This document shows positions 1 through 8,652 of a DNA stretch of 64,000 bases, in pieces. The translations under genes and the position numbers were made by a program. The notes beneath the pieces were generated by a model. That model had not been told where the DNA came from, made no database searches, and saw only the letters and a program-made list of their open reading frames with translations. This DNA is from Coriobacteriaceae bacterium (GTDB lineage: Bacteria > Actinomycetota > Coriobacteriia > Coriobacteriales > Coriobacteriaceae). The DNA lies in contig CABJEP010000002.1 in assembly GCA_902364645.1 (NCBI GenBank), forward strand, positions 1 to 64,000, in the 5' to 3' direction. Numbering within the stretch: the first letter of the stretch is position 1; each line of letters begins with the position of its first letter.

Positions 1-1
1 A

Positions 2-52
2 CATGCTTTGTTTTGAGAAGTTCGCGGAGCCCACTTCTCAAAACAAAGCATG
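2..52. repeat. Perfect 20-bp inverted repeat with 11-nt loop
   Basis: Positions 2-21 are the exact reverse complement of 33-52, around an 11-nt loop. There is no T-run on either side, so it is not a standard intrinsic terminator. It could be an intergenic REP-like hairpin, an mRNA 3' structure of a gene left of the window, or a regulator site. Nothing coding is visible around it; a 61-codon antisense frame over it looks random. Confidence 0.8.
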
Positions 53-225
53 CCTCCCCGGCCCTCGTCTGTAAACTCTTCCGCTGAGCGAGCGGGAGCT
101 CGGACGTTTTTTCGGATGGACTGTCGATGCCCTTCGCTGTAGAGGCGGGCTGCGGGCAATCTGCTCCAATGTTTCCAAATGAATACGCCGTGAGCCGAGA
201 GAGACGATTTTCCCCGCAAGCACTC

Positions 226-273
226 TAGTATGCTAAAGTACCCAGAAGACCGGCGGAGCTATGCCGGTCTTCT
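226..273 (+). promoter_or_regulatory. Putative his promoter -10 and 5'-UTR hairpin
   Basis: A TATGCT-like -10 (229-234) sits upstream of a perfect 11-bp hairpin (arms 244-254 and 263-273, loop GGAGCTAT). If the -10 is real, the hairpin would be at the extreme 5' end of the his mRNA. No histidine-codon leader peptide, T-box signature or T-run was found. The -35 is weak, so the promoter is tentative; the hairpin itself is plain in the sequence. The rest of 53-225 shows nothing recognisable. Confidence 0.4.
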
Positions 274-309
274 GCTCTATATGAAACACAGCATGAGGAG
301 GCTCACCAG

Positions 310-2025
310 ATGACGGCCACACCGTGGGGATTCCGGGACATATTGCCCGAGGAGGCTCAGGCGCGCGAGGAGATTGCGCTGACGGTGAAGGGCTGCTTCA
401 GGGAGCATCATTACCTTCCGGTCGAAACGCCGCTGCTCGAGGACAAGGGTTCACTCGAGGAAGGCGGCCGCATCGCGGACACGCCGTTTAAGCTTTTTGA
501 CGATGATGGCCGTCTGCTGGTGGTCCGTCCCGACAACACATTGCCGATCGTGCGTCTGGTCTCGATCCGCATGCGCGCGGCCGACCTGCCCCTGCGCCTG
601 CGCTATGAGGCGCCGGTGGTTCGCGAGTGCCAGCGCAATGCCGGTGGCTCGCGCCAGTTTACACAGCTGGGCTTTGAGCTTATCGGTGCGGGCGATACCG
701 CGGGCGATGTCGAGATTGTCTCGCTGGTCGCCGAGGCCGTGCGTGAGCTGGCACTTCCCGATGCGCGCATCATCGCAGGCAGCGTGCGTCCTTTTAAGGA
801 ATTGCTCGCGGTATGCGAGGATCGTGAGCTGGCTGCCGAGGCCCTGCGCTGCGTGCACGCCAACGACTTTGTGGGCCTCGATGCCCGCGTGGCGGCAAGC
901 GTCGAGTCCGATGCCGTCAAGGCCGCCATTAGCGAGCTGCCGCGCTTGCACGGCGGCGCCGAGGTACTCGACCGCGTGGACGCGCTGCTGGAGGCCGCCG
1001 GTATCGTCGCGCCGCTGACGCGCGAGCTGCGTGCCCTGGTCGAGGGCCTGGCACCCGAGGACGCCCAGGTGCTGTCGTTCGACTTCTCTATCATGAACTC
1101 TTTCGATTACTACACGGGCCTGGTCTTTAAGGCCTATGCCGGCGGCTTGCCCGATCCGGTCGGTTCGGGCGGACGCTATGACTCCATCTTTACCGGCGCA
1201 TTTGGCGACGGTATCGAGGTGCCGGCGGCGGGCTTCGCCTTTTCGCTCGAGCGCCTGGAGGCCGCGCGCACCTCGGCCGAGGATGCCGCTTCCGATGGCG
1301 ACCATGCCGCGGGCCGTGGCGCCGAGGGCCCGCTGCGCATCGCCGTGCCCAAGGGCTCGCTCAAGGCCGACACGCTCGACGTGCTCGAGGCCGCGGGTCT
1401 GGACGTCTCTGAGCTGCGTGATCCCGGCCGTCACCTGATCGTGCGCGGCCGCGACACGCGTGCCGGCGAGGGCGCGGTCGGCGATATCGAGTTTGTCATC
1501 GTGCGCCCCAGCGATGCGCCCGCCTTTGTGGGCTGCGGCGGTGCCGATTGCGGCATCTGCGGTTGGGACTCGCTCATCGAGGCCGACCTCAACCTGCTGC
1601 AGCTGGTCGATCTGGGCTACGGCCTGTGCACCTTTATCGAGGCGGAGCCCGCGTGGCGCGCCGGTCAGGCCGAGCGCAACTATGCCCGCCGCGGGTCGCT
1701 TCGCGTGGCAACCAAGTACCCGCGCATCGCGAGTGCCTGGTATGCTGAGCGCGGCGTGAACGCCGACATCGTCTCGCTGCACGGCAATATCGAGCTGGGG
1801 CCCATCGTCGGCATGACCGATCGCATCGTGGACATTACCGCCACTGGTGCCACCCTACGCGACAACGACTTGGTCATCACCGGCCGCATCATGGACTGCA
1901 CGGCCCGCTTCTTTGTCAACCCGGGCGCCGCGCGCCTGGACCCGCGCGTTCGCAACCTGGCCGATCGCCTGGCGACTGCCGTGAAGGACAAGCATTTTGA
2001 GCCCGTCGCGGGCTCGGCACAATAG
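310..2025 (+). CDS. hisZG: ATP phosphoribosyltransferase, fused regulatory (HisZ) and catalytic (HisG) subunits
   Basis: The first step of histidine synthesis condenses ATP with PRPP. Residues 1 to about 325 look like HisZ, a class II histidyl-tRNA-synthetase paralogue (opening TPWGFRDILPEEA, later SGGRYDSIF). After an acidic/glycine-rich linker, residues from about 342 (LRIAVPKGSL) to the end form a short-type HisG with the phosphate-binding region near HGNIELGP. Short HisG enzymes normally need HisZ as a separate protein; here they are one 571-aa chain with no stop or frameshift between them. GAGGAGG lies just ahead of the ATG. It is the first gene of the his operon, 105 nt before hisD. Confidence 0.93.
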   Translation: MTATPWGFRDILPEEAQAREEIALTVKGCFREHHYLPVETPLLEDKGSLEEGGRIADTPFKLFDDDGRLLVVRPDNTLPIVRLVSIRMRAADLPLRLRYEAPVVRECQRNAGGSRQFTQLGFELIGAGDTAGDVEIVSLVAEAVRELALPDARIIAGSVRPFKELLAVCEDRELAAEALRCVHANDFVGLDARVAASVESDAVKAAISELPRLHGGAEVLDRVDALLEAAGIVAPLTRELRALVEGLAPEDAQVLSFDFSIMNSFDYYTGLVFKAYAGGLPDPVGSGGRYDSIFTGAFGDGIEVPAAGFAFSLERLEAARTSAEDAASDGDHAAGRGAEGPLRIAVPKGSLKADTLDVLEAAGLDVSELRDPGRHLIVRGRDTRAGEGAVGDIEFVIVRPSDAPAFVGCGGADCGICGWDSLIEADLNLLQLVDLGYGLCTFIEAEPAWRAGQAERNYARRGSLRVATKYPRIASAWYAERGVNADIVSLHGNIELGPIVGMTDRIVDITATGATLRDNDLVITGRIMDCTARFFVNPGAARLDPRVRNLADRLATAVKDKHFEPVAGSAQ

Positions 2026-2130
2026 CGCGAGCGCGCACGGGCGCCCCAACGTACGGGCTGCGGGCCGATTGGCGCCGCCGCCCGGCCTCTCGTTTTTCGA
2101 ACACAACCTCGACCGATAGGGGATACCGAT

Positions 2131-3567
2131 ATGAAGACCATCAAGCTTGCTCCCGGTGAGCGCCTCGTTACCAACCAGCTCAACCGCAAGGGCGTGCTAC
2201 CGCAAAACATCGTCGACGCCGCCCGCGATATCGTGGCCAACGTGCGCGCCAACGGCGATGCCGCGGTGCGCGATTACTGTCAGCGTTTTGACGGCGTTGA
2301 GCTGCAGAGCTTCCGTCTGCCGCAAGAGCAGATCGATGCCGCGCTCGAAGGCCTCGATCCCGCTTTTGTCGCGGCGCTCGAAAAGGCTGCACGCCAGATT
2401 CGCGAGTTCCACCAGCGCGAGGTCGAGCAGAGCTGGTTTACCACGCGCCCGGACGGCACGATGCTCGGCGTTAAGGTGACCCCGCTCGCGGCGGCCGGCA
2501 TCTATGTACCGGGCGGTCGCGCGCAGTACCCTTCCACCGTGCTTATGAACGCCATTCCCGCCAAGGTCGCCGGCGTTGAGCGCGTGGTCATGGTGACCCC
2601 GCCGCAAAAAGATGGTCTGATTAGCCCCTATACGCTCGCCGCGGCCAAGCTCGGCGGCGTGGACGAAATCTATATGGTGGGCGGCGCCCAGGCCGTGGCC
2701 GCGCTGGCGTACGGTACCGAGACCATTCCGCGTGTCGACAAGATTACCGGCCCGGGTAACGCCTTTGTCGCCGCTGCCAAGCAGATTGTCTCGGGTGATG
2801 TGGGTATCGATATGGTCGCCGGTCCCTCCGAGGTCTGCGTGCTGGCCGACGCCACGGCCAAGCCCATGGTGGTCGCGGCCGACCTGATGGCCCAGGCCGA
2901 GCATGATCCGCTGGCGGCCTGCTATCTGGTGACCTGCGACGAGCAGTTTGCGCGCGAGGTCGAGGCGGGTGTCGACATTCTGGTGGCGCAGTCCCCGCGC
3001 GCCGAGATCACACGCGCCTCGCTCGATAACGAAGGCGCCATCGTGGTAGCCGCCGACATGGCTGCCGCCGTCGAGGCAGTGAACACCGTGGCGCCCGAGC
3101 ACCTTGAGCTGCATTGCAAGGATGCGATGGGCCTGCTCGGCGGCATTCGCAACGCCGGCGCCATCTTTGTGGGCGCTTGGAGCTCCGAGCCGCTCGGCGA
3201 TTACGTTGCCGGCCCCAATCACACGCTGCCGACCGGCGGCACGGCCATGTTCTCCAACCCGCTTTCGGTCGAAGAGTTCGTCAAGCGCTCGAGTGTCATT
3301 TGCTATACACCCGAGGGCCTGCTCTCCGATGCTCCCGCTACGCAGCGCCTGGCCGAGGCCGAGGGTCTGTGGGCACACGCGCTTTCGGCCGCACTGCGCC
3401 GCCGCGTGTTGGAGCAGGGCGAGGATGCCGTGAGCGCCGAGTCGCTCGCCGCGGCCGACCTGACCAAGGTTGCCTGGCCGGGCGACGCCGTGGCGACGGT
3501 TGCCGAGGGCGTGGACCTGGCGGCTGCAAGCGCGGATGGCGCCGGCGCGACTGGCAAGGAGGCCTAA
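2131..3567 (+). CDS. hisD: Histidinol dehydrogenase
   Basis: Zinc-dependent NAD enzyme of the last two oxidations, histidinol to histidine. The 478-aa protein shows the family core: [12 protein letters not shown], the GPGN turn, AGPSEV and the PEHLELH histidine region. It is longer than the usual roughly 430 aa because of an Ala/Val-rich C-terminal tail (about residues 430-478), which is odd but in frame. A GGGGAT ribosome site precedes the ATG. Its stop is one base from the hisC start, so translation is probably coupled. Confidence 0.96.
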   Translation: MKTIKLAPGERLVTNQLNRKGVLPQNIVDAARDIVANVRANGDAAVRDYCQRFDGVELQSFRLPQEQIDAALEGLDPAFVAALEKAARQIREFHQREVEQSWFTTRPDGTMLGVKVTPLAAAGIYVPGGRAQYPSTVLMNAIPAKVAGVERVVMVTPPQKDGLISPYTLAAAKLGGVDEIYMVGGAQAVAALAYGTETIPRVDKITGPGNAFVAAAKQIVSGDVGIDMVAGPSEVCVLADATAKPMVVAADLMAQAEHDPLAACYLVTCDEQFAREVEAGVDILVAQSPRAEITRASLDNEGAIVVAADMAAAVEAVNTVAPEHLELHCKDAMGLLGGIRNAGAIFVGAWSSEPLGDYVAGPNHTLPTGGTAMFSNPLSVEEFVKRSSVICYTPEGLLSDAPATQRLAEAEGLWAHALSAALRRRVLEQGEDAVSAESLAAADLTKVAWPGDAVATVAEGVDLAAASADGAGATGKEA

Positions 3568-3568
3568 T

Positions 3569-4684
3569 ATGGCCGAACTCACGCCGCGCATGAAGGAGCT
3601 CGTCCAGCCCTACTTGGCCGGCATTGAGCCCTACGATCCCAACTTTACGCCCACGCGCATCAACCTTTCGGCAAACGAGAACACCTACCCCGTGCCGGCC
3701 GACGTGCGCGAGGCGGTTGATGCGGCGCTTGCCGCCACGCCGCTCAACCGCTATCCCGACCCCATGTCCAACGACCTGCGCGACGAGCTTGCCGCTTGGC
3801 ATGGCGTGACGCGCGAGAATGTCTGCGTGGGCAACGGCGGCGACGAGCTGCTCTATAACTACCTGTTGGCGTTTGGCGGCGCGGGACGGACCCTGCTCAA
3901 CTGCCCGCCGTGCTTTAGCGAGTATGCGTTCTTTGCGTCGCTCTGTCAGACCGAGGTGCGCGACGTGTGGCGCGACCCCGCGACCTTTGAGCTCGACCAG
4001 GCAGCCGTGCTTGCGGCGGCGTCCGAGTGCAACCTGGCAATCGTGACCTCGCCCAACAACCCCACGGGTGACGTGGCACCGCTCGACTTTGTCGCGGCGC
4101 TGTGCGATGCGTGCCCCGGCATGGTAATGGTTGACGAGGCCTACGTGGAGTTTGCCGACGATTCGTTTGGCGCGGTCACCACGGCGCAGGGGCTTATCGC
4201 CGAGCATCCCAACCTGGTGATTCTGCATACGTTGTCCAAGGCGTTTGGCGCTGCCGGTACGCGTCTGGGTTACGTGATCGCGGCGCCGGAAGTCATCGAC
4301 GTGTTCGCGGCGATTCGCCAGATCTATTCAGTTAACGTGCTGAGCCAGGCGGCAGCACTTGCCTGCGTGCGTGCCCGTGATGCCTACACGCCCGTGGTGG
4401 CACAGATCGCATCCGAGCGCGAGCGCGAGCTGTGCGCCCTGCGCGCAATGGCTGCCGAGGGCATGCCCGTGGAGGCATGGCCGAGCGCGGCGAACTTTGT
4501 GCTCGTGCGCACGCCGCATGCCACGCGCGTGCGCGAGCGTCTGCGCGACGAGTATTCGATTTTGGTGCGCGACTTTAGCTACGCGCCGGGGCTTGCGGGC
4601 TGTCTGCGCATCACTGTGGGTACGCCGCAGGAAAACGACGAGGTGCTGGCCGCGTTTGCCGCGCTGGTGAAGGAGGAGATGTAG
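3569..4684 (+). CDS. hisC: Histidinol-phosphate aminotransferase
   Basis: PLP enzyme of fold type I that converts imidazole-acetol phosphate plus glutamate to histidinol phosphate. The 371-aa protein has the HisC hallmarks NLSANENTYP near the N-terminus, TSPNNPTG, DEAYVEF and the Schiff-base lysine in HTLSKAFGAAGTRLGY. The frame is open further upstream, inside hisD, but the AAGGAGG just before this ATG and the junction with the hisD stop decide the start. It ends directly against the hisB ATG. Confidence 0.95.
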   Translation: MAELTPRMKELVQPYLAGIEPYDPNFTPTRINLSANENTYPVPADVREAVDAALAATPLNRYPDPMSNDLRDELAAWHGVTRENVCVGNGGDELLYNYLLAFGGAGRTLLNCPPCFSEYAFFASLCQTEVRDVWRDPATFELDQAAVLAAASECNLAIVTSPNNPTGDVAPLDFVAALCDACPGMVMVDEAYVEFADDSFGAVTTAQGLIAEHPNLVILHTLSKAFGAAGTRLGYVIAAPEVIDVFAAIRQIYSVNVLSQAAALACVRARDAYTPVVAQIASERERELCALRAMAAEGMPVEAWPSAANFVLVRTPHATRVRERLRDEYSILVRDFSYAPGLAGCLRITVGTPQENDEVLAAFAALVKEEM

Positions 4685-5272
4685 ATGGACCGCTATGCCG
4701 AGGTAACCCGCAAGACGGGCGAGACCGACATTGTCGTAAAGCTCGACCTGGACGGATCTGGCGTGTACGATATCTCGACCGGCGTGCCGTTTTTCGACCA
4801 CATGCTCAACGCTTTTGGCCGCCATGGCCTGTTCGATCTGACGGTGCATGCGGTGGGCGACGTCGAGGTCGACGCGCACCACACCGTTGAGGACACGGGC
4901 ATTGTGCTGGGCGAGGCGTTTTGCCAGGCGCTGGGCGACAAGGCGGGTATTACGCGCTTTGCCGACGCGGCGATCGCCATGGACGAGACACTCGTGATGG
5001 CCGCCGTGGATATCTCGGGTCGCGGGCAGGCCTATTGCGAGCTGCCCGTGCCGACTGAGCGCGTGGGCAGCTTTGATACCGAGCTGGCCGTCGAGTTCTT
5101 CTATGCCTTTGCGCGCGATGCCAAGCTCACGCTGCACGTGCGCGAGCTGGCGGGCGGCAATTCGCACCACATTATCGAGGCCGCCTTTAAGGCCGTGGGC
5201 CGCACGATGCGCCGCGCCTGCGAACTCGATCCCCGCGTGCAGGGTATCCCCAGCACTAAGGGCTCGCTGTAA
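4685..5272 (+). CDS. hisB: Imidazoleglycerol-phosphate dehydratase
   Basis: Manganese enzyme that dehydrates IGP to imidazole-acetol phosphate. This is the monofunctional form (195 aa, full family length), with no phosphatase domain. The metal-binding histidines are visible in FFDHMLNAFGRHG, DAHHTVEDTG and NSHHIIEAAFKAVGR. The ATG abuts the hisC stop, and its ribosome site (AAGGAGGA) lies inside the hisC end. A terminator-like hairpin follows before hisH. Confidence 0.96.
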   Translation: MDRYAEVTRKTGETDIVVKLDLDGSGVYDISTGVPFFDHMLNAFGRHGLFDLTVHAVGDVEVDAHHTVEDTGIVLGEAFCQALGDKAGITRFADAAIAMDETLVMAAVDISGRGQAYCELPVPTERVGSFDTELAVEFFYAFARDAKLTLHVRELAGGNSHHIIEAAFKAVGRTMRRACELDPRVQGIPSTKGSL

Positions 5273-5285
5273 CCGTCACAAGGGT

Positions 5286-5326
5286 AAAACCACCACGAAG
5301 ATGCCTGTCCTCTTTGTGGTGGTTTT
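5286..5326 (+). terminator. Internal hairpin between hisB and hisH
   Basis: AAAACCACCAC (5286-5296) pairs with GTGGTGGTTTT (5316-5326); weaker inner pairs extend the stem to about 15 bp around a loop at 5301-5311. Flanking A and T tracts make it look like a short bidirectional intrinsic terminator. Because the his genes continue beyond it, it may attenuate or process the transcript and lower hisH-hisE output relative to hisZG-hisB. Confidence 0.55.
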
Positions 5327-5351
5327 GGATGATGAGAAGTGGAGGGGTCGC

Positions 5352-6053
5352 GTGGGCGAACCGAAGATCGTGGTGGTCGACTACCACAAGGGCAACTTGT
5401 CGAGCGTCGTGCGCGGGCTTGCGCGCGCCGGTGCTGCCGCCTGCACGTCGGACGATCCGGAGCAGATCCGCAACGCCGACGGCCTGGTCATCCCGGGCGT
5501 GGGTGCGTTCTATGACGCGATCGCCTTTATGCGTCAGAGCGGCGAGGAGGTGGCCGTGCTCGATGCCGTTGCCGCCGGAACTCCGCTGCTCGGCATCTGC
5601 CTGGGCCTTCAGCTGTTTTTTGAGCGCGGCAACGAGGGCGTGCCTGCGGACGAGGGCGTGGCCGCGGATGGCGGCACCCCCGAGCAGTCTGGCGGCCCCT
5701 GGGTCGATGGCCTGGGCATCATGCGCGGCTCGTGCACGCGCTTGGAGTCGAGCCGCCTGAAGGTGCCGCACGTGGGCTGGGACCAGGTGCACATGACGCC
5801 CGCCGGTTCGGCCGATCCGTTGCTCGCCGGTTTTGCCGAGGGTGCCAACATGTACTTCACCCACAGCTACGCGGTGGCCGACGACGCCGATGCCGCTGAT
5901 GTTTTGGCGCGCACGCACTACACGCGGAGCTTCCCGTGCATCGCGCGTCACGGCAACGCGTGGGGCTGTCAGTTCCATCCCGAGAAATCCTCCGCGCTTG
6001 GTCAGCGCATCCTTAAGAACTTCGTCAACATCGTCGAGGAGGTTGGCCGATGA
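5352..6053 (+). CDS. hisH: Imidazole glycerol phosphate synthase, glutamine amidotransferase subunit
   Basis: Class I glutaminase that feeds ammonia to HisF. The nucleophile is the cysteine in LGICLGLQ, and the partner His and Glu are in CQFHPEKS. The 233-aa length fits the family, with a glycine-rich insert (about residues 95-115). The start is taken as GTG at 5352 because GGAGGGG lies just before it; the frame stays open upstream into hisB, but that part does not resemble the family. It overlaps hisA by 4 nt (ATGA). Confidence 0.92.
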   Translation: MGEPKIVVVDYHKGNLSSVVRGLARAGAAACTSDDPEQIRNADGLVIPGVGAFYDAIAFMRQSGEEVAVLDAVAAGTPLLGICLGLQLFFERGNEGVPADEGVAADGGTPEQSGGPWVDGLGIMRGSCTRLESSRLKVPHVGWDQVHMTPAGSADPLLAGFAEGANMYFTHSYAVADDADAADVLARTHYTRSFPCIARHGNAWGCQFHPEKSSALGQRILKNFVNIVEEVGR

Positions 6054-6793
6054 TCCTGTTTCCTGCAATCGATCTGATCGGCGGCAAGGTCGTGCGCCTG
6101 GAGTGCGGCGACCGGAGCCGCTGCAAGGTATATTCCGACGACCCCGTGGCCGTCGCCCGCTCGTTTGCCGAGCAGGGCGCGAGCTGGGTGCATGTCGTCG
6201 ACCTGTCCGCTGCCTTTGGCGAGGACGAGGACGCGTGCGCTGCCAACTCGGCGGCGATTAAGGCCATCTGCAGCGTCGACGGCCTGTCCGTGGACGTGGG
6301 CGGCGGCGTTCGCTCGCTCGCGCGCATCGACGAGCTGGCCGGCTACGGCGCGCGTCGCATCGCACTGGGCACCGTGCTGGTGACTGAGCCGGGTTTTGCC
6401 GAGGTGGCGGCCCAAGGCTTTGGCGAGTTACTGGTGGCAGACATTGCCGCCCGTGACGGCCAGGTCAAGGTGAATGGTTGGCGCGACGGCGCGGGTGTGG
6501 CGCTCGACGACGCCGTGGCGCAGCTCACCGAGCTGGGCTTTAAGCATCTGGTGTATACCGACATCGCGCGCGATGGCATGCAGACGGGCATCGACGTGGC
6601 GGCGTATCGCCATGTGGCCGAGGTCGCGGGCTTTCCCGTCGTGGCTTCGGGCGGCATCTCGACGCTCGACGATATCCGCGCACTGGCCGCGGTGGGCGAG
6701 GATGCCATCGAGGGTGCCATTACCGGTCGTGCGCTCTACGAGGGCAACTTTACGCTGGCCCAGGCGTTGGCCGCCGCCCGAGGGAAGGAGTAG
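6050..6793 (+). CDS. hisA: ProFAR isomerase
   Basis: 1-(5-phosphoribosyl)-5-[(phosphoribosylamino)methylideneamino]imidazole-4-carboxamide isomerase, a (beta/alpha)8 barrel. The catalytic aspartates are in FPAIDLIGGKVVRL at the N-terminus and YTDIARDGMQTG in the second half; phosphate sites appear in VDVGGGVRS and VASGGISTLDD. It is full length (247 aa). Its start overlaps hisH by 4 nt and its stop lies 3 nt before hisF, the tight packing expected of HisH-HisA-HisF. Confidence 0.95.
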   Translation: MILFPAIDLIGGKVVRLECGDRSRCKVYSDDPVAVARSFAEQGASWVHVVDLSAAFGEDEDACAANSAAIKAICSVDGLSVDVGGGVRSLARIDELAGYGARRIALGTVLVTEPGFAEVAAQGFGELLVADIAARDGQVKVNGWRDGAGVALDDAVAQLTELGFKHLVYTDIARDGMQTGIDVAAYRHVAEVAGFPVVASGGISTLDDIRALAAVGEDAIEGAITGRALYEGNFTLAQALAAARGKE

Positions 6794-6796
6794 CCC

Positions 6797-7579
6797 ATGC
6801 TTGCCAAACGCGTGATTCCCTGTCTGGATGTTAAGGACGGCCGCGTGGTCAAGGGCGTCAACTTTGTGAGCCTGCGCGATGCTGGCGACCCGGTGGAGCT
6901 GGCGCGCGCCTACGACCGCGAGGGTGCAGACGAGGTCGTCTTCCTGGACATTACCGCGACGAGCGACAACCGCGCGACGACCATAGAGATGGCGGCGCAC
7001 GCGGCCGAGGAGCTCGCTATTCCCTATACCGTGGGCGGCGGTTTCCGCGACTTGGCGGGCATGCGAACCATGGTTGCCGCCGGTGCCGACAAGGTGTCGC
7101 TTAACTCTGCCGCCGTGCGCGATCCGTCGTTGATCAGCCAGGCCGCCGCGGCGTTTGGCAGCCAGGCCGTGGTCGTGGCGATTGATGCCAAGCGCGTGGG
7201 CCTGCCCGGTCAGCCGGATGCCGACAAGTGGGAGGTCTTCACGGCGGGCGGTCGCAACGCCACGGGTATCGATGCGGTGGCGTGGGCCGAGGAAGCGGCT
7301 CGTCGCGGCGCCGGTGAGATCTTGCTCACCAGCATGGATCGCGACGGTACCAAGGCTGGCTTCGACCTGGCACTCACCCGCGCCGTGGCGCGCGCGGTGC
7401 CGATCCCGGTGATCGCAAGCGGCGGCGTGGGCACGCTCGAGCATTTTGCCGAGGGCGTGATCGAGGGCGAAGCCGACGCCGTACTGGCGGCCAGCGTCTT
7501 TCACTTTGGAACTTTCAGCATTCGCCAGGTGAAGGAGTATATGGCCAGCCAAGGCATCCCTGTGAGGCTGGACTTCTAG
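6797..7579 (+). CDS. hisF: Imidazole glycerol phosphate synthase, cyclase subunit
   Basis: Cyclase half of IGP synthase, a barrel that takes ammonia from HisH and releases IGP and AICAR. The catalytic aspartates are in [17 protein letters not shown] and [15 protein letters not shown]; phosphate-binding loops are in VGGGFRD and ASGGVG. The 260-aa length is typical. Ribosome site GGAAGGAG overlaps the hisA end. It is followed by a 147-nt gap holding an imperfect palindrome before hisI. Confidence 0.95.
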   Translation: MLAKRVIPCLDVKDGRVVKGVNFVSLRDAGDPVELARAYDREGADEVVFLDITATSDNRATTIEMAAHAAEELAIPYTVGGGFRDLAGMRTMVAAGADKVSLNSAAVRDPSLISQAAAAFGSQAVVVAIDAKRVGLPGQPDADKWEVFTAGGRNATGIDAVAWAEEAARRGAGEILLTSMDRDGTKAGFDLALTRAVARAVPIPVIASGGVGTLEHFAEGVIEGEADAVLAASVFHFGTFSIRQVKEYMASQGIPVRLDF

Positions 7580-7592
7580 TGCTGCGGCTTGC

Positions 7593-7678
7593 CCAGGCAC
7601 CGCATCTTGCCGCTCAAACCGTCGCTCGCGTACCAAAGTACGCGTCGCTCCTCTTTCGCGGCAACCTGCGGCACCTGG
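7593..7678. repeat. Imperfect palindromic intergenic element between hisF and hisI
   Basis: The outer arms 7593-7613 and 7658-7678 are largely complementary, and a perfect centre GCGTAC-CAAA-GTACGC lies at 7628-7643. The element is about 86 bp with no T-run, and it splits the his operon. It may be a REP-like unit or an mRNA processing hairpin. One open frame (7589 onward) reads through it into hisI but has no ribosome site. Confidence 0.6.
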
Positions 7679-7726
7679 ACAACCCTCGCCGACCTGTGGG
7701 ATTTCGTTTGTTACTTGGGAGGAATG

Positions 7727-8065
7727 ATGACTGAGGTAATAAATGCTACCGAGCTTAAATACGACGCCCGCGGGCTGATTCCTTGCGTGGTTCAGCAGTA
7801 TGACACCGGTGAGGTGCTTATGGTTGCTTGGATGAACGAGGAATCGGTGGGGCTGACGCTCAAGACCGGGACCACGTGGTTTTGGAGTCGCAGCCGTCAG
7901 GAGCTCTGGAACAAGGGCGCGACGAGTGACAACATGCAGGAGGTCAAGGAGCTCTGGGCCGACTGCGATAGCGATACGCTGCTGGTCAAGGTGGACTCAC
8001 CGGGCCCGGCCTGCCATACCGGCAACCGTACCTGCTTCTTTAAGCGCGTGGAAGGGGGAGTGTGA
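7727..8065 (+). CDS. hisI: Phosphoribosyl-AMP cyclohydrolase
   Basis: Opens the purine ring of PR-AMP. This 112-aa protein carries only the HisI domain; HisE is a separate gene downstream. The zinc/metal ligands are in [14 protein letters not shown] and the cysteines of [13 protein letters not shown], and [12 protein letters not shown] is the family signature. The frame is open from 7589, but GGGAGGA at 7717-7723 places the start at ATG 7727 (7724 is also ATG but too close). The stop overlaps the next ATG by one base. Confidence 0.95.
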   Translation: MTEVINATELKYDARGLIPCVVQQYDTGEVLMVAWMNEESVGLTLKTGTTWFWSRSRQELWNKGATSDNMQEVKELWADCDSDTLLVKVDSPGPACHTGNRTCFFKRVEGGV

Positions 8066-8292
8066 TGAAAGTCGTGACGCCGTTCGAGGTCGCCGACTGC
8101 AACACCGAGCTCCTCCGCGCGGGCGTGCCATGCCGCGTGCACCTGACTGATGCCTGCGGGGCGCAGTCGCTTTGGCTCGAGGCCGAGAAGGAAAGGCTCA
8201 ATGAGGCCCATGCCGTCATCGTCGAGTTCTTTGAGAAAAAGGGCGCAAAGCCTCGGTTCGATGAGACCGGTACCTACTTTACGCTGCAGTAA
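8065..8292 (+). CDS. Small conserved-looking protein between hisI and hisE
   Basis: A 75-aa soluble protein with no signal peptide or membrane segment. Its core HLTDACGAQSLWLEA recalls small Coriobacteriia proteins with a DACG motif (a recollection, not a search result). ATG 8065 overlaps the hisI stop by one base and is preceded by GAAGGGGGA, so it is cotranslated with the histidine genes; hisE follows 15 nt later. Function unknown. The position suggests a his-linked role, but many such genes are passengers. Confidence 0.75.
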   Translation: MKVVTPFEVADCNTELLRAGVPCRVHLTDACGAQSLWLEAEKERLNEAHAVIVEFFEKKGAKPRFDETGTYFTLQ

Positions 8293-8307
8293 CGAGAGGA
8301 AATAACC

Positions 8308-8625
8308 ATGGGAGTCAGAACAGCTAACGTGCAGCCGGGAAACATCGGTGAGACGCTGACGGGACTGGCCGAGGTGATTCACGGCCGTCGCGATGCGCCG
8401 CCGCAGGAGAGCTATTCCGCGCGTCTGCTGACCGACGTCGAGGACGAGCTGCTCAAGAAGCTTGCCGAGGAGGCGAGCGAGGTGATCATGGCCTGCAAGG
8501 ATAACGACCACGATCACATCCGCTACGAGGCCGGCGACCTGATCTACCACCTGCTCGTGACGCTCGAGCGCTACGGCATCACCCTCGACGAACTGGCCGG
8601 CGAACTCAACGCCCGCCGCCACTAG
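8308..8625 (+). CDS. hisE: Phosphoribosyl-ATP pyrophosphatase
   Basis: Removes pyrophosphate from PR-ATP, the second pathway step. The 105-aa protein has the all-alpha MazG-like fold motif: EDELLKKLAEEASEV followed by RYEAGDLIYHLLV, with acidic metal ligands (E..E, ..E..D). GAGAGGAAA precedes the ATG. It is the last gene of the his operon; 27 nt later the convergent phosphatase gene ends. Confidence 0.95.
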   Translation: MGVRTANVQPGNIGETLTGLAEVIHGRRDAPPQESYSARLLTDVEDELLKKLAEEASEVIMACKDNDHDHIRYEAGDLIYHLLVTLERYGITLDELAGELNARRH

Positions 8626-8652
8626 TCATTGGGGACGTTCTTAAACGACTAG

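Noticed and set aside
38..223. 61-codon minus-strand frame near the left edge
   Set aside because: Covers half of an inverted repeat, basic low-complexity product, no ribosome site.
451..1782. 443-codon open frame antisense to hisZG
   Set aside because: Complement of a high-GC gene with strong coding bias; no ribosome site and its protein is of low-complexity His/Arg/Gln type. Same for 2197-3591, 13510-14691 and 46457-48403 on the minus strand.
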